From Cypionkella aquatica (GTDB lineage: Bacteria; Pseudomonadota; Alphaproteobacteria; Rhodobacterales; Rhodobacteraceae): 64,000 bases of DNA. The stretch's first letter is position 1; the number at the start of each line of letters is the position of its first letter. Of this stretch, positions 47,344 to 54,750 are shown piece by piece. The translations under genes and the position numbers were made by a program. The notes below the pieces were generated by a model. It was not told where the DNA came from. It saw only the letters and a list, made by a program, of their open reading frames with translations, and did not search any database. The DNA is taken from NCBI RefSeq assembly GCF_030161095.1, contig NZ_BSPP01000004.1, positions 310,001 through 374,000 of the forward strand, written 5' to 3'.

Positions 47344-47366
47344 ATAGACAAGATTTTCTTGTCTAT
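47344..47366. promoter_or_regulatory. 23-base dyad upstream of the ThDP/Hyu operon, candidate operator
   Basis: ATAGACAAGA (47344-47353) and TCTTGTCTAT (47357-47366) are perfect 10-base arms around TTT. It lies 77-99 bases upstream of the chosen start of the first gene. Candidate regulators are the operon's own LysR or a GntR-type protein; not resolved. Confidence 0.6.
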
Positions 47367-47474
47367 TGTCGCGATATGCCCGCGCTGCGCCTTGGCGCGT
47401 GCGGATCGGGGCAATCACGGTAATCGTTAAGATATCCTTAATGCAGCACAGCTAACTATATGATTTCAAACGGT

Positions 47475-47498
47475 TCAAAATGGTCCCGAGTTGGGACC
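47475..47498 (-). terminator. Terminator after the DUF779 gene (leftward)
   Basis: On the minus strand, GGTCCCAACTCGGGACC (6-base-pair stem, loop AACTC) followed by ATTTTG, 11 bases after the gene's stop. Same stem and loop as the ilvE terminator. Confidence 0.7.
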
Positions 47499-47508
47499 GC
47501 AGCTGAGC

Positions 47509-47850
47509 TTAGATCGCGCAGATCTCGGATCGGGTCAGAAAGCGTTGTTCCCGGCCATTGTCCAAGCTGAACATACCGCCCCTTCCCTTGATCGCATCAA
47601 TGATCAGATCGGTGTGCTTCCAGACCTCATACTGGCTGCCCGAGATATAGAACGGCATGCCGCCAATCTCTCCCAGTTTTACATCGCGATCCCCCAGCAG
47701 GAAATCGCCCTGCGGGTAGCACATCGGCGACGACCCATCACAACAGCCGCCCGATTGATGAAACATCACCGGGCCGTGGTCGGCGACAATCTCGGCCAGC
47801 AGTTGCAGGGCCGCAGGCGTGGCGGTGACTTTATCGAGAACTTCGGTCAT
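47509..47850 (-). CDS. DUF779 protein, aldehyde-dehydrogenase partner
   Basis: 113 residues. The cysteine-rich segment HQSGGCCDGSSPMCYPQGDF (residues ~31-50) is the DUF779 signature and may bind metal; the C-terminal half contains YEVWKHTDLIIDAI and GRGGMFSLDNGREQRFLTRS. DUF779 genes commonly follow acetaldehyde dehydrogenase genes, as here (53 bases after the ALDH stop), but their role is not established. Terminated by the hairpin at 47475-47498. Confidence 0.9.
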   Translation of the reverse strand: MTEVLDKVTATPAALQLLAEIVADHGPVMFHQSGGCCDGSSPMCYPQGDFLLGDRDVKLGEIGGMPFYISGSQYEVWKHTDLIIDAIKGRGGMFSLDNGREQRFLTRSEICAI

Positions 47851-47902
47851 AGCAGCCTCCCGGCAGAATGTGGGCGCGGGATGGTGTCCCGCGCCCGGTT
47901 GA

Positions 47903-49420
47903 TCAGAAGAAGCCTAGCTTTTTAGGCGAGTAGCTGACCAACATATTCTTCGTCTGCTGGTAGTGGTCCAGCATCATCTTGTGGTTTTCCCGCCCGATGC
48001 CTGACTGTTTATAGCCGCCAAACGCCGCATGCGCCGGATAGGCGTGGTAGCAGTTTGTCCAGACCCGGCCCGCTTGGATGGCACGACCAAAGCGGTAGGA
48101 TGTGTTGGCCGAGCGGCTCCACACACCCGCGCCCAGACCGTAGAGGGTGTCATTGGCGATGCTGAGGGCTTCGTCATCGTCCTTGAAGGTGGTGACAGAG
48201 ACCACCGGGCCAAAGATCTCTTCCTGAAACACCCGCATCTTGTTGTTGCCCTTGAACACGGTCGGCTGCATGTAGAAGCCGCCCGCGAGGCCGCCTTCCA
48301 TCTCGCGCCGCGCGCCGCCTGCCAGAACCTGCGCGCCTTCCTGTTTGCCGATGTCCATGTAGGACAGGATCTTTTCCAACTGTTCCGACGACGCCTGCGC
48401 GCCGATCATCGTGGTCGGATCCAGCGGATCGCCCGCGGTGATTGCGGCCACACGCTTCAGGGCTTTTTCCATGAATTGATCGTAGATCGACTCGTGGATC
48501 AGGGCGCGGGAGGGGCAGGTGCAGACCTCGCCTTGGTTCAGCGCGAACATCACGAAGCCTTCGATGGCCTTGTCGAAGTAGTCGTCATCCTCGGCGCAGA
48601 CATCTTTGAAGAAGATGTTCGGGGATTTGCCGCCCAGTTCCAGCGTGACCGGGATCAGGTTCTGGCTGGCGTATTGCATGATCAGGCGGCCAGTTGTCGT
48701 CTCACCTGTGAAGGCGATTTTGGCGATGCGGTTGGAAGATGCCAGCGGCTTGCCAGCCTCAAGACCAAAGCCGTTGACGATGTTCAGCACACCGGGGGGC
48801 AGCAGGTCGGCGATCAGCTCGGCGAAGATCAGGATAGAGGCCGGGGTTTGCTCGGCGGGTTTCAGCACCACACAGTTGCCTGCAGCCAAGGCGGGGGCGA
48901 GTTTCCAGACCGCCATCAGCAGCGGGAAGTTCCACGGGATGATCTGGCCAACGACGCCGAGGGGTTCGTGGAAGTGGTAGGCCACCGTGTCGTGGTCGAT
49001 TTCCGACAGGCTGCCTTCTTGCGCGCGGATGGCACCGGCGAAATAGCGGAAGTGGTCGATGGCCAAGGGCAGGTCGGCGTGGGTGGTTTCGCGGATCGGT
49101 TTGCCGTTATCCCATGTTTCGGCCAAAGCGAGCAGGGGCAGGTTCTGCTCCATCACGTCAGCGATCTTGTTCAGGATCACGGCGCGGGTGGCAACGGATG
49201 AATTGCCCCAAGCGGTTTTGGCGGCATGGGCGGCGTCGAGGGCGGCCTCGATATCGGCAGCCTCAGACCGCGCGATTTTGCAGATCACTTCGCCAGTGAT
49301 CGGCGAGGTGTTGTCAAAGGTTTTGCCCGATTGGGCAGGCACCCATTTGCCGCCGATAAAATTGCCATAGGTCGCCTTGAACGGCGATTTAGAGGTGCGG
49401 AAATGCTCCACCATGTTCAT
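47903..49420 (-). CDS. NAD-dependent aldehyde dehydrogenase (acetaldehyde-type, AldB/ExaC-like)
   Basis: 505 residues. Catalytic cysteine in [15 protein letters not shown] near residue 300, the general-base glutamate in [12 protein letters not shown], cofactor segment [32 protein letters not shown]. The length and [27 protein letters not shown] block match acetaldehyde dehydrogenases of the AldB/AcoD/ExaC group. GGGAGG precedes the ATG. With DUF779 downstream and the GAF-Fis regulator upstream it forms a typical short-chain aldehyde module. The dyad at 49527-49544 is its likely control site. Confidence 0.94.
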   Translation of the reverse strand: MNMVEHFRTSKSPFKATYGNFIGGKWVPAQSGKTFDNTSPITGEVICKIARSEAADIEAALDAAHAAKTAWGNSSVATRAVILNKIADVMEQNLPLLALAETWDNGKPIRETTHADLPLAIDHFRYFAGAIRAQEGSLSEIDHDTVAYHFHEPLGVVGQIIPWNFPLLMAVWKLAPALAAGNCVVLKPAEQTPASILIFAELIADLLPPGVLNIVNGFGLEAGKPLASSNRIAKIAFTGETTTGRLIMQYASQNLIPVTLELGGKSPNIFFKDVCAEDDDYFDKAIEGFVMFALNQGEVCTCPSRALIHESIYDQFMEKALKRVAAITAGDPLDPTTMIGAQASSEQLEKILSYMDIGKQEGAQVLAGGARREMEGGLAGGFYMQPTVFKGNNKMRVFQEEIFGPVVSVTTFKDDDEALSIANDTLYGLGAGVWSRSANTSYRFGRAIQAGRVWTNCYHAYPAHAAFGGYKQSGIGRENHKMMLDHYQQTKNMLVSYSPKKLGFF

Positions 49421-49526
49421 GTTAAGTCCTCCCAGACTATGGGCCGCCTCCTCGCGGCACTGGGGACAGGCTGCGCTTTAAGGGGGGCGGTTGTCATCCG
49501 GGGGGAGAGGGATCGGCGCGCAGAGT

Positions 49527-49544
49527 TGTCGCAGGGTTGCGACA
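49527..49544. promoter_or_regulatory. Dyad upstream of the aldehyde dehydrogenase gene, candidate activator site
   Basis: TGTCGCA (49527-49533), GGGT, TGCGACA (49538-49544): a perfect 7-base dyad 107-124 bases upstream of the aldehyde dehydrogenase start. That distance suits a Fis-type activator such as the regulator encoded next to it. No clear sigma-54 promoter was found downstream. Confidence 0.6.
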
Positions 49545-49585
49545 GGTCAGCCGAAAACCTGCGGCAACGGGCGGCGAAGGCGGGG

Positions 49586-50524
49586 TCAGATCAGACGGGG
49601 GCCAAGCTTGCGGTGGAAGGTGGCGCGGCTTATGCCCAGATCGCGGGCGGCTGCCGAGACGTTGCCGCCTGCACGCGCAAGGGCGCGCATCAGCACGGCG
49701 CGCTCGCCATCCTCTAGCGTTTCATGCTCGAATTGGCCCAGCACGTCGGCGGCGGGGCGAGGTTGGCGGGACAGGTCGCCAGACAGACCCAATTGATGCC
49801 GGGCAGCGCGGGTGGCGCCGATCACCAGATCGTCGCTGTCGACCGCAAGCAGCCCGCGATCGCCCGGCACGAGAACCATGCGGGCAGTGGGGAAGGCATC
49901 GCGGAAGGCTTGGGCTTCGATCTTTTGCGCGGTTTCGGTCACGGATTGGCTGATCAGCGTCATAAAACCTGCGGTCAGATCATTGCGGGCCGAGGACACA
50001 TCCAGCACGCCCGCGAGCTTGCCTTGCGGACCGTAGATCGGCGCGCTCATGCAGCTGAGAATGGTGTTGCGGGCGAAGAAATGCTGGTCGCGGTGGATGG
50101 TCACGACGCGCTCTTCGACCAGACAAGTGCCGATGCCATTGGTGCCTTGCTGGGCCTCGGACCAATGGGTGCCGGGCCACAGACCCCAATCCGAGAACAC
50201 AGGATCATCGACAGCAGCACCGCGGCGTTCCAGCGGGATGCCATCGAGATCGGCCAGCAGCACGCAGCAACCGACTGCCCCCACGGCCTGAAACAGCCGA
50301 TCAAGGTTCGGGGCTGCGGCGCGTAACAAAGGGGCCATGCGGTCGCGGGCAAGGCTGAGTTCCTGCGCGGTCATGCGGTCCGGACGGCTGGGGCGGGTCG
50401 GGTCCAGCCCGTGCAGGTGGGCAGAGCGGCTCCACGAGGCGACAACGGGGGAACGCGCGGCCTCGCCACGGGCAAGCGCGGTTTCTATGGTGGTCAGATG
50501 GTTTTCGGTGGCGCGCGGCAGCAT
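49586..50524 (-). CDS. GAF-Fis transcriptional regulator (AcoR-like, lacking the AAA+ domain)
   Basis: 312 residues; GGAG precedes the ATG. A GAF sensor occupies ~70-190 (GCCVLLADLDGIPLERRGA, EAQQGTNGIGTCLVEERVVTIHRDQHFF), followed by a linker and a C-terminal Fis-type HTH (~265-312: ERAVLMRALARAGGNVSAAARDLGISRATFHRKL). AcoR proteins normally carry a sigma-54 AAA+ domain with GAFTGA between these parts; here it is absent, so the protein probably acts without sigma-54. Its gene is directly upstream of the aldehyde dehydrogenase on the same strand. Confidence 0.9.
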   Translation of the reverse strand: MLPRATENHLTTIETALARGEAARSPVVASWSRSAHLHGLDPTRPSRPDRMTAQELSLARDRMAPLLRAAAPNLDRLFQAVGAVGCCVLLADLDGIPLERRGAAVDDPVFSDWGLWPGTHWSEAQQGTNGIGTCLVEERVVTIHRDQHFFARNTILSCMSAPIYGPQGKLAGVLDVSSARNDLTAGFMTLISQSVTETAQKIEAQAFRDAFPTARMVLVPGDRGLLAVDSDDLVIGATRAARHQLGLSGDLSRQPRPAADVLGQFEHETLEDGERAVLMRALARAGGNVSAAARDLGISRATFHRKLGPRLI

Positions 50525-50844
50525 CGGCGATACTCCGGGTCGGGGGTGAGGTTCAGAGTATGTCGCTTGCCGCGCTTATTTCAAGCCTGCCGAGATTGGA
50601 TAGGCGTGTTCACACCACAACGGTGTTGGGCCATTTGGGTGGCGGCTTGGCAGGGATCATCGGTTGTCTTGGGGATGATCGGCAGGCGGAAAGGCGCTTT
50701 CCGGCCAATACTTCGGCTATAGCCTTGCATATAGACGCAAAAAGCCGCGATCGGTTGTGGTAATCTGTGGCGACATTCCTATTTAGGCAGCACAGGTTAA
50801 AGACAGATGGCGAGAAAGCCCCTGCACAGCGGAGACCGATCCTG
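50525..50844. other. Intergenic region between the GAF-Fis regulator and the DUF1800 gene
   Basis: About 320 bases between divergent genes. It should hold promoters for both, but no convincing -35/-10 pair, dyad or RNA gene could be picked out. The DUF1800 frame stays open back to an ATG at 50767, so part of this stretch could be coding if that start is used. Confidence 0.4.
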
Positions 50845-52206
50845 ATGGCCAGCCGTGCCACCCTTGCTGCGACTCGTTTTGGCTATGGCCTGCCGCTGCC
50901 CGCCACTGCGCCGGATGGACCAGCCGAGATGCTTGAACGGCTGGGCGGGCCGGATGCGGCAGCGGCGCAGTGGCCGATTGCCGGGCATGCGCCATTTCTG
51001 GCGATACTGGCCGAAATGCGTGCCGCGCGCATGGCGGTGAAAGACCGTAAAGACCCTGCATTTGTTGCCGGGCAAGAGGTGCTGAAGCAGCAAGCTTTGC
51101 AACTTGCCCAAAATGCCGAAGTGCAGACCATTGTGCGCGCGGCGATCAGCCCTGACAGTCTGCGCGAGCGGCTGGTGGCGTTTTGGGCGGACCATTTCTC
51201 GGTGGTGGCGGCGCGCAAGATCGAAGCCATTCTGCCGTTTGCGATGATAGAAGACGCGGTGCGGCCCAATCTGAGCCTGCCTTTCGGCGAGATGCTGGTG
51301 GCGGTGTCGCTGCATCCGGCCATGCTGATCTATCTGGATCAATCGAGCTCTATCGGGCCCAAGTCGCGGCTGGGCAGCAAGCAGGGCAAGGGCCTGAACG
51401 AAAACCTTGCGCGCGAGGTGATCGAGTTGCACAGCCTTGGCGTTGGTGCGGCCTATAGCCAAGCCGATGTGACAGAGCTTGCGCGGCTGCTGACCGGGGT
51501 GACGGTGGGGCCGAAAGGTGAGATGATTTTCGATGACCGCAAGGCCGAGCCGGGTCCGAAAACCGTGCTGGGCAAGACTTATGCGGCGGGTGGGTTGGAC
51601 GATGTGCGCGCGGCGCTGCGCGATCTGGCGCTGCACGACGGCACGGCGCAGCATCTGGCGCACAAGCTGGTGGTGCATTTTGTCTCGGACACACCCGATG
51701 CCGATTTGGTGGCGTCGGTGGCGGCGGCCTATGCGGCATCAGGCGGCGATCTGATGGTGACTTATACAGCGCTGCTGGATCATCCGGCGGCATGGGTTGA
51801 AGCGACGGCGAAGGCCCGGCAGCCGTTTGATTTTCTGGTGGCTTCGGTGCGGGCGCTTGGGGTCTCGGATCAGGCTATGCAGGCGCTGCCGTATAAGCAA
51901 TTTCGCACCTATTTTCTGGCGGCAATGGCGACGCTGGGTCAGCCGTTCAAGCGACCGCTGGGGCCGAATGGCTTTCCTGAAGAGGCCGAGGAATGGATCA
52001 CGCCGCAGGGTTTGGCGCGACGGATCACTTGGGCAATGCAGGTGCCGCAACGGCTGGTGGACCCGTTGCCTGATCCGGTGGCGATGGCAGAAAGCTGTCT
52101 GGCGGATCGGGCCAGCGCAGGTTTGCTGTGGGCGGCGGCGCGGGCGGAAGATCGAACGCAAGGCGTGGGGCTGGTGCTGGCCTCGGCCGAATTTAACCGG
52201 AGATAG
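50845..52206 (+). CDS. DUF1800 family protein
   Basis: 453 residues from the ATG at 50845 (MASRATLAATRFGYG), which removes a non-conserved leader; GGAG lies 10 bases upstream. The family signature NENLAREVIELHSLGVG is at about residue 195, with ATRFGYG at the start and RERLVAFWADHFSV near 120. No signal peptide is visible in this version. DUF1800 genes nearly always precede DUF1501 genes, and the DUF1501 gene follows here after 3 bases. Function is unknown; cell-surface or envelope roles have been proposed. Confidence 0.9.
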   Translation: MASRATLAATRFGYGLPLPATAPDGPAEMLERLGGPDAAAAQWPIAGHAPFLAILAEMRAARMAVKDRKDPAFVAGQEVLKQQALQLAQNAEVQTIVRAAISPDSLRERLVAFWADHFSVVAARKIEAILPFAMIEDAVRPNLSLPFGEMLVAVSLHPAMLIYLDQSSSIGPKSRLGSKQGKGLNENLAREVIELHSLGVGAAYSQADVTELARLLTGVTVGPKGEMIFDDRKAEPGPKTVLGKTYAAGGLDDVRAALRDLALHDGTAQHLAHKLVVHFVSDTPDADLVASVAAAYAASGGDLMVTYTALLDHPAAWVEATAKARQPFDFLVASVRALGVSDQAMQALPYKQFRTYFLAAMATLGQPFKRPLGPNGFPEEAEEWITPQGLARRITWAMQVPQRLVDPLPDPVAMAESCLADRASAGLLWAAARAEDRTQGVGLVLASAEFNRR

Positions 52207-52209
52207 CGG

Positions 52210-53412
52210 ATGGATCGTCGCGGATTTTTGCGCGGGTTGGGGGTACTGGGATGCTCGGTTGCGGCGCATCCTTTGCTGACCACGGTGACGCTGGCGGGCG
52301 CGGATGGCGGGCGGCTGCTGGGCGATCAGCGCTTGGTGGTGCTGATCCTGCGCGGGGCGATGGATGGGCTGGATGTGGTGCAGCCGCAGGGCGATGCTGA
52401 TTACGCAAGCCTGCGCCCGACGATGTTCAATCCAAGCGCGCATGATCTGGATGGGTTTTTCAAGCTGCATCCGGCGATGGGCGATCTCATGCCGTTGTGG
52501 CAAGCCGGAGAATTGGGCTTTGTGCATGCCACCTCGTCGCCCTACCGCGACAAGCGCAGCCATTTTGAGGGTCAGGATATGCTGGAGGCTGGCACCGGAA
52601 TGGATGTGCCGCTGACGCAGGTGAATGATGGTTGGCTGAACCGCTTGCTGCAAAGCCAAAGCGGGTTGACCTCGGAGACCGCCTATTCCGTGGGCCAAGT
52701 GGCCATGCCCCTGCTGGAAGGTGTGGCCGAGGTGCGCAACTGGTCGCCCGAGACAACGCTGCTGCTGTCACCGCAAGCGCGTTTGCTGTTTGAGCGCGTC
52801 TATCACGACGACCCGCTGTTTCAGGCGGCAGCGCTAGAGGCGATGGAGTTGGCCGATGCGGGTGACATTGGCATGATGGCGCAGGCCCCGTTGTTGGTGA
52901 AGGGCGTCAAGCTGGATGATGTTGAGCAACTGGTGGATTATGCGGCTGGAAAGCTGCGGCAGGATGCCCGGATCGCGGCATTTTCGCTGTCGGGCTGGGA
53001 CACGCATCGCCAGCAGGCCGATGGCTTGCCGCGATCGCTGACGCGGTTGCAGCATGCGATTTTGCGGCTGAAAACCGGTCTTGGGGCTGATGTCTGGGGC
53101 AAGACTGTGGTGCTGGCAATGACCGAATTTGGCCGCACCGCGCGGGAAAACGGCACCGCTGGCACCGACCATGGCACAGGTGGCATGATGGTGATGGCCG
53201 GTGGTGCGTTGCGTGGCGGCAAGGTTTACGGCGATTGGCCGGGGCTGTCAGAGGCGGCGCTGTATGATCGCCGCGATCTGATGCCGACCTCGGATGTGCG
53301 GGCCTGGGCGGCGCATGCGATGCGCGGCATGTATGGGATTGAGCGCGGCGTTTTGGAGGCATCTGTATTCCCCGGCCTGCGCATGGGCGCAGATCCGGGG
53401 ATTTTGCTTTAG
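52210..53412 (+). CDS. DUF1501 family protein with Tat-type signal
   Basis: 400 residues. The N-terminus MDRRGFLRGLGVLGCSVAAHPLL has a twin-arginine motif and hydrophobic stretch, predicting folded export to the periplasm. DUF1501 proteins resemble alkaline-phosphatase-fold sulfatases; SGWDTH and TEFGRT motifs (metal-ligand type) are present along with GTDHGTGGMMVMAGG. It is translated right after DUF1800. Substrate unknown. Confidence 0.92.
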   Translation: MDRRGFLRGLGVLGCSVAAHPLLTTVTLAGADGGRLLGDQRLVVLILRGAMDGLDVVQPQGDADYASLRPTMFNPSAHDLDGFFKLHPAMGDLMPLWQAGELGFVHATSSPYRDKRSHFEGQDMLEAGTGMDVPLTQVNDGWLNRLLQSQSGLTSETAYSVGQVAMPLLEGVAEVRNWSPETTLLLSPQARLLFERVYHDDPLFQAAALEAMELADAGDIGMMAQAPLLVKGVKLDDVEQLVDYAAGKLRQDARIAAFSLSGWDTHRQQADGLPRSLTRLQHAILRLKTGLGADVWGKTVVLAMTEFGRTARENGTAGTDHGTGGMMVMAGGALRGGKVYGDWPGLSEAALYDRRDLMPTSDVRAWAAHAMRGMYGIERGVLEASVFPGLRMGADPGILL

Positions 53413-53496
53413 GCGGTTTGGCATGCAACGCAAGCCGTCGGCTGGGCGCGGGCGATTCTCGCGCGACAATCGGTTCTAGATGCGTGCGAACTCTGC

Positions 53497-54687
53497 CTAG
53501 TCGCGGGTCTGGCTTTTGCGGGCCATGCGACGCTCGTTAAGTTTTTCGGGTGCTGGCTCTGGCACTGGAACTGCGTTGAAGCTGTGTTTCTTGCCGGGCA
53601 TCTTTTCCTCGATCCCCTGCATCGCAGCCGCTGCGCGCGCAGCAGACAAGGCGCGCCAAGAGACGCCCGCGGGCACAAAGCCATTACGGCTGAGCTGTTT
53701 TCCCAAACGGGCAAAGTCGAGCTCGCCATAGGAAAAGTTGTCGGCGTGCTTGCGATCAGAGCGGACCCAGTTGTGGGTGATCGTATCCAGAACCAACGGG
53801 CGCTGCCCCGTAAAGCCGCGCAGATGTCGCACGATGCCATCTGGTGCGGGGCCAGAACGACGTTTGATCAAGGCGACGCGCTGTTCAGGTGTGCCAGCCA
53901 TTGCAAACAGATGCAGCGCAGAGCCATCCAGCCCGACCACCTGCTTTGCGGCTTTGTAGCGGGCGATTTGATCTGTCAGTGAATGATTTTGCGGGTGAAA
54001 CACTTCGTAACCGTTTTCGGCGAGATAGCGTTCGAGCCGCATTTCACCCAAAATGCCGCCCAGCGACACGTCCAGTTCCGAGCGTGAAATATACAGCCGC
54101 TCACCGCCTTCGGGTTGCACTTGGATGGCAAAATTTTTCTGGATATAGGCGCGGAATGGGTCGGTGCCGCCCCCCAAGGGACCGATGCCAAAGCCCTGAC
54201 CGGGGACTTCAAGATGTTCAAACCGCGTCGGTTTGGTCAGCACTTTGATCGGCAGAGTGATGCCCAGAAGGTCAAAGAACAGGCGCTGAAAGCCCTTAAG
54301 CTCGGCCGCCTGATCGGCCCCGGTCATCGGGCCTTCCGGGATAAACACGATGCCATCAAGCTGGCCTTGCACGTGATCCAAGGCCCAAAGCCGCCCGGTG
54401 CTTTCGATCAGAAAATGGCCGAAATGATTCAGCAGCTTGCCCCCCCACAGCCAGCGGCCCGGTTGATATTCGGGGGTTTCGGGCATCGGCGGCGGCACCA
54501 TCATCGCGCGACCACGCCACAGCACACCTTCAGGAACATAGCCGCCATCGGCGTCAAAGATGCCCGAGCTGTGCACCAGATAACCCCGCTGCAGGTGATT
54601 CACGACGGCGTTTGGCACCGATTTGATTGCGGTGGACCAGCCGCCTGTCGGATCGGGCGGCAAGGTTGCATCGTTCAGATCAAGCAT
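53497..54687 (-). CDS. Glycosyltransferase family 61 (DUF563) protein, paralogue 1
   Basis: 396 residues from the ATG at 54687 (MLDLNDATLPPDPTGGWS). The ATG three codons earlier lies almost on top of AAGGAG, whereas 54687 is ~10 bases from it and aligns with the paralogue's MVDLNDAT. GT61/DUF563 blocks: LLNHFGHFLIESTGRLWALD, VPGQGFGIGPLGGG, ERLYISRSEL, and VGLDGSALHLFAMAG. The paralogue at 61132-62415 is clearly related through most of its length. A basic tail (NERRMARKSQTRD) ends the protein. Sugar donor and acceptor unknown; no membrane helix. Confidence 0.88.
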   Translation of the reverse strand: MLDLNDATLPPDPTGGWSTAIKSVPNAVVNHLQRGYLVHSSGIFDADGGYVPEGVLWRGRAMMVPPPMPETPEYQPGRWLWGGKLLNHFGHFLIESTGRLWALDHVQGQLDGIVFIPEGPMTGADQAAELKGFQRLFFDLLGITLPIKVLTKPTRFEHLEVPGQGFGIGPLGGGTDPFRAYIQKNFAIQVQPEGGERLYISRSELDVSLGGILGEMRLERYLAENGYEVFHPQNHSLTDQIARYKAAKQVVGLDGSALHLFAMAGTPEQRVALIKRRSGPAPDGIVRHLRGFTGQRPLVLDTITHNWVRSDRKHADNFSYGELDFARLGKQLSRNGFVPAGVSWRALSAARAAAAMQGIEEKMPGKKHSFNAVPVPEPAPEKLNERRMARKSQTRD

Positions 54688-54703
54688 TGCAGCCATACTC
54701 CTT

Positions 54704-54739
54704 GTCGCAAAAAACGGGGTCGCAAAAAATCGGGTCGCT
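54704..54739. repeat. Tandem repeat with A6/T6 tracts before the GT61 ribosome site
   Basis: Units GTCGCAAAAAACGGG (54704-54718) and GTCGCAAAAAATCGGG (54719-54734), then a partial third GTCGC. On the coding (minus) strand they are T6 tracts immediately upstream of the AAGGAG of the GT61 gene. Confidence 0.6.
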
Positions 54740-54750
54740 TGGAACTGCAG

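Noticed and set aside
47268-47414. In-frame N-terminal extension of the ThDP enzyme
   Set aside because: It would translate the 47344-47366 dyad; the family N-terminus begins near residue 50 of the long reading, and no ribosome site precedes 47414.
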